A DNA stretch of 6,721 nucleotides. It comes from Thioalkalivibrio sp. Its GTDB lineage: Bacteria; Pseudomonadota; Gammaproteobacteria; Ectothiorhodospirales; Ectothiorhodospiraceae. This document shows positions 5,309 to 6,721 of this stretch, one piece after another (position 1 is the stretch's first letter; each line of letters begins with the position of its first letter). The translations under genes were made by a program, and so were the position numbers. The stretch covers positions 1 to 6,721 of the forward strand of contig SLNI01000142.1 in the NCBI GenBank assembly GCA_007133115.1. Reading direction: 5' to 3'. The notes beneath the pieces are model-generated. The model worked only from the letters and a program-made list of their open reading frames with translations, had not been told where the DNA came from and ran no database searches.

Positions 5309-6160
5309 ATGCAAGACGGGCGCTACGTCATCCGGGGCATGATGCCCGCTGAAATCGGGCTGGCCGTGGACTGGGCCGCGAGCGAAGGCTGGAACCCGGG
5401 CCTCCATGATGCCGAGTGCTATGCCGAAGCCGATCCTCATGGCTTCCTGATTGGCGTACTCGATGGTGAGCCCGTTGCGACGATTTCAGCGATCCGCTAT
5501 GGCGCGTCGTTCGGGTTTCTCGGGTTTTACATCGTCCGGCCGGAATTCCGCGGCAACGGCTACGGAATGCAGATCTGGGATGCCGGCATCCAGCATCTGG
5601 CGGGCCGGAACATCGGCCTCGACGGCGTGGTGGCCCAGCAGGACAACTATCGAAAATCGGGTTTCGAGCTGGCCTACCGCAACGTGCGCTTCGAAGGCAC
5701 CGGTGGTGGCAGTATGCCGAAGACACGGGAGCTTGTGCCCCTGTCCTCACTGCCGTTCGAGGCCGTCGAAACGTACGAGCGCCCGTTTTTTCCAGCCCGG
5801 CGCTCGGCGTTTGTCCGGGCATGGATCCAGCAGCCGGACGGCCATGCGCTGGGCATCCTCGGGAACGAAACGCTCCGGGGCTACGGGGTGATTCGCCCCT
5901 GCGGGTCGGGTTTCAAGATCGGCCCTCTTTTTGCGGACACACCGGACCTGGCGGAGGTGCTCTTTCGGGCCCTGAAGTCGCGAGCAGGTCCATCCGATCC
6001 CGTTTTTCTCGATACGCCGGAAATGAACGAAGCGGCAGTACGCATGGCGCAGGGCCATGGCATGCGCGTGGTATTCGAAACCGCGCGAATGTACTCGGGC
6101 GAAAGTCCCGATCTGCCGCTGAGCCGTGTGTTCGGGGTGACCTCGTTCGAGGTCGGATGA
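5309..6160 (+). CDS. GNAT N-acetyltransferase with a C-terminal Acetyltransf_18-type domain
   Basis: A 283-residue two-domain protein. Residues ~7-130 form a GNAT fold: the strand GFLGFYIVRPEFRGNGYG (69-86) ends in the acetyl-CoA pyrophosphate-binding loop RGNGYG at 81-86 and is followed by the helix starting MQIWDAG. Residues 116-120 (KSGFE) match the usual motif B region, where YRKSGF follows a beta strand. The C-terminal half (about 155-283) matches the second domain of this subfamily: GYGVIRPCGSGFKIGPLFAD (191-210), FLDTPEMNEAAV (233-244), FETARMYSG (256-264) and FGVTSFEVG (275-283). These are the hallmarks of Acetyltransf_18 (PF18014). Such enzymes acetylate amines of small molecules or proteins with acetyl-CoA in the cytoplasm; the substrate is not known and cannot be read from the sequence. 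The domain set is complete and the gene looks intact. Its stop is 49 bases before the yceH start, same strand. Confidence 0.9.
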   Translation: MQDGRYVIRGMMPAEIGLAVDWAASEGWNPGLHDAECYAEADPHGFLIGVLDGEPVATISAIRYGASFGFLGFYIVRPEFRGNGYGMQIWDAGIQHLAGRNIGLDGVVAQQDNYRKSGFELAYRNVRFEGTGGGSMPKTRELVPLSSLPFEAVETYERPFFPARRSAFVRAWIQQPDGHALGILGNETLRGYGVIRPCGSGFKIGPLFADTPDLAEVLFRALKSRAGPSDPVFLDTPEMNEAAVRMAQGHGMRVVFETARMYSGESPDLPLSRVFGVTSFEVG

Positions 6161-6209
6161 ATCTCAGCGTGGAAAAGACGGAACCAGGACCGGGTGTAGG
6201 ATGGCGGGG

Positions 6210-6721
6210 ATGACCGAAGATCACGAAGACAGAAATCCTGGCGGCACTGACAGCCTGCCGCTGAATCCGCCGCTGGACGCGGAGGAAGCCCGCGTGCTCG
6301 GCTCCCTGATCGAGAAAGAGGCCGCCACTCCCGAGGTCTACCCGCTGACCCAGAACGCGACCGTTACGGCCTGCAACCAGAAGACCAGCCGGAGTCCCGT
6401 GATGCAGATCGAGCCGGGGCGTGTCGGCTGGGTGCTGCGTCGGTTGGAGGAACGCGGTCTCGTGAAGAGCGATGACGGCGCGCGAGCCAAGCGTTTCGCG
6501 CACCGTGTGGGCCCGGCGCTGAGCCTGCACGCGGGCGAGCGCACATTGATCGGCCTGCTTTTGCTGCGCGGGCCCCAGACCTTGGCCGAACTCTTGACGC
6601 GAGCGGATCGCCTTCACCGGTTTCAGGATCTCGACGACGTACGCAACCATCTCGACGCCCTGGCGTCACGCGAAGCGCCGATGGTGGTGCGATTGCCCCG
6701 CGGGCCCGGCCAGCGCGAGGA
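6210..6721 (+). CDS. yceH: YceH family protein (DUF480/UPF0502), 3' end outside the window
   Basis: The frame runs open to the window edge, giving 170 complete codons of a family that is usually about 210-230 residues. Residues 21-36 (PLDAEEARVLGSLIEK) open the first winged-helix domain. The family signature follows as YPLTQNATVTACNQKTSRSP (44-63) and VMQIEPGRVGWVLRRLEERGLV (64-85; Q66 to V85 is the recognition part). The second winged-helix domain begins at GERTLIGLLLLRGPQTLAEL (109-128) and reaches the conserved MVVRLPRGPGQRE (158-170) at the edge. Proteins of this family are presumed DNA-binding by fold, but their role is not established; E. coli yceH lies near the murJ region. The start at 6210 has AGGA eight bases upstream; an in-frame ATG at 6201, three codons earlier, has no better site. 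The first ~18 residues are variable and polar. It may be co-transcribed with the GNAT gene. Confidence 0.92.
   Translation, partial: MTEDHEDRNPGGTDSLPLNPPLDAEEARVLGSLIEKEAATPEVYPLTQNATVTACNQKTSRSPVMQIEPGRVGWVLRRLEERGLVKSDDGARAKRFAHRVGPALSLHAGERTLIGLLLLRGPQTLAELLTRADRLHRFQDLDDVRNHLDALASREAPMVVRLPRGPGQRE

Noticed and set aside
5032..5352. Plus-strand 106-codon frame through the intergenic region, running into the GNAT start
   Set aside because: No RBS and no family pattern; it overlaps the GNAT start out of frame. Its hydrophobic look can be explained as antisense of the FG-GAP-like stretch.
5913..6650. A 245-codon open frame on the minus strand covering the GNAT 3' end and the yceH start
   Set aside because: It spans two well-supported plus-strand genes and has no recognisable motif.

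Overview
The window is GC-rich and compact. It reads like the chromosome of a high-GC gammaproteobacterium. The YceH/DUF480 protein, the large AsmA/TamB-like envelope protein and the Lol-type lipoprotein signal all point to a Gram-negative proteobacterium. A lineage such as the Ectothiorhodospiraceae/Chromatiales would fit, but that is a guess from gene style and not a demonstrated placement.

Layout. (1) Positions 1-327 (+) hold the 3' end of a gene I do not recognise. (2) Positions 350-554 (+) hold the wreck of a Vat/CatB-like hexapeptide-repeat acetyltransferase gene. Its ribosome binding site and N-terminus are intact, but there is an internal deletion, a frame change and loss of the whole 3' half. 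(3) Positions 613-4839 carry three genes on the minus strand. In transcription order they are a 981-residue AsmA/TamB-like single-pass inner-membrane protein, a DUF4126 multi-spanning membrane protein, and a small lipoprotein with a tandem 29-residue helical repeat. (4) Positions 4840-5308 form a 469-base region with no intact gene between divergent neighbours. It contains what looks like a relic of an FG-GAP/VCBS repeat coding sequence on the minus strand. (5) Positions 5309-6160 (+) encode a two-domain GNAT acetyltransferase. (6) From 6210 (+) to the window edge runs the N-terminal three quarters of a YceH/DUF480 tandem winged-helix protein.

How the genes may work together. The minus-strand trio is a plausible envelope cluster: an AsmA/TamB-like protein that may carry lipids across the periplasm, a polytopic membrane protein 51 bases downstream, and a lipoprotein a further 135 bases downstream. 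All three would act at the inner membrane or in the periplasm. The GNAT and yceH genes are co-directional with a 49-base gap and could share a transcript, though nothing links them biochemically.

I found no CRISPR array, tRNA, rRNA, transposase, integrase or toxin-antitoxin pair, and no clear undescribed defence-type system. The observations most worth following are the five-fold ~130-residue repeat inside the AsmA-like protein, the 29-residue repeat lipoprotein beside it, the doubly deleted acetyltransferase gene, and the FG-GAP-like relic.
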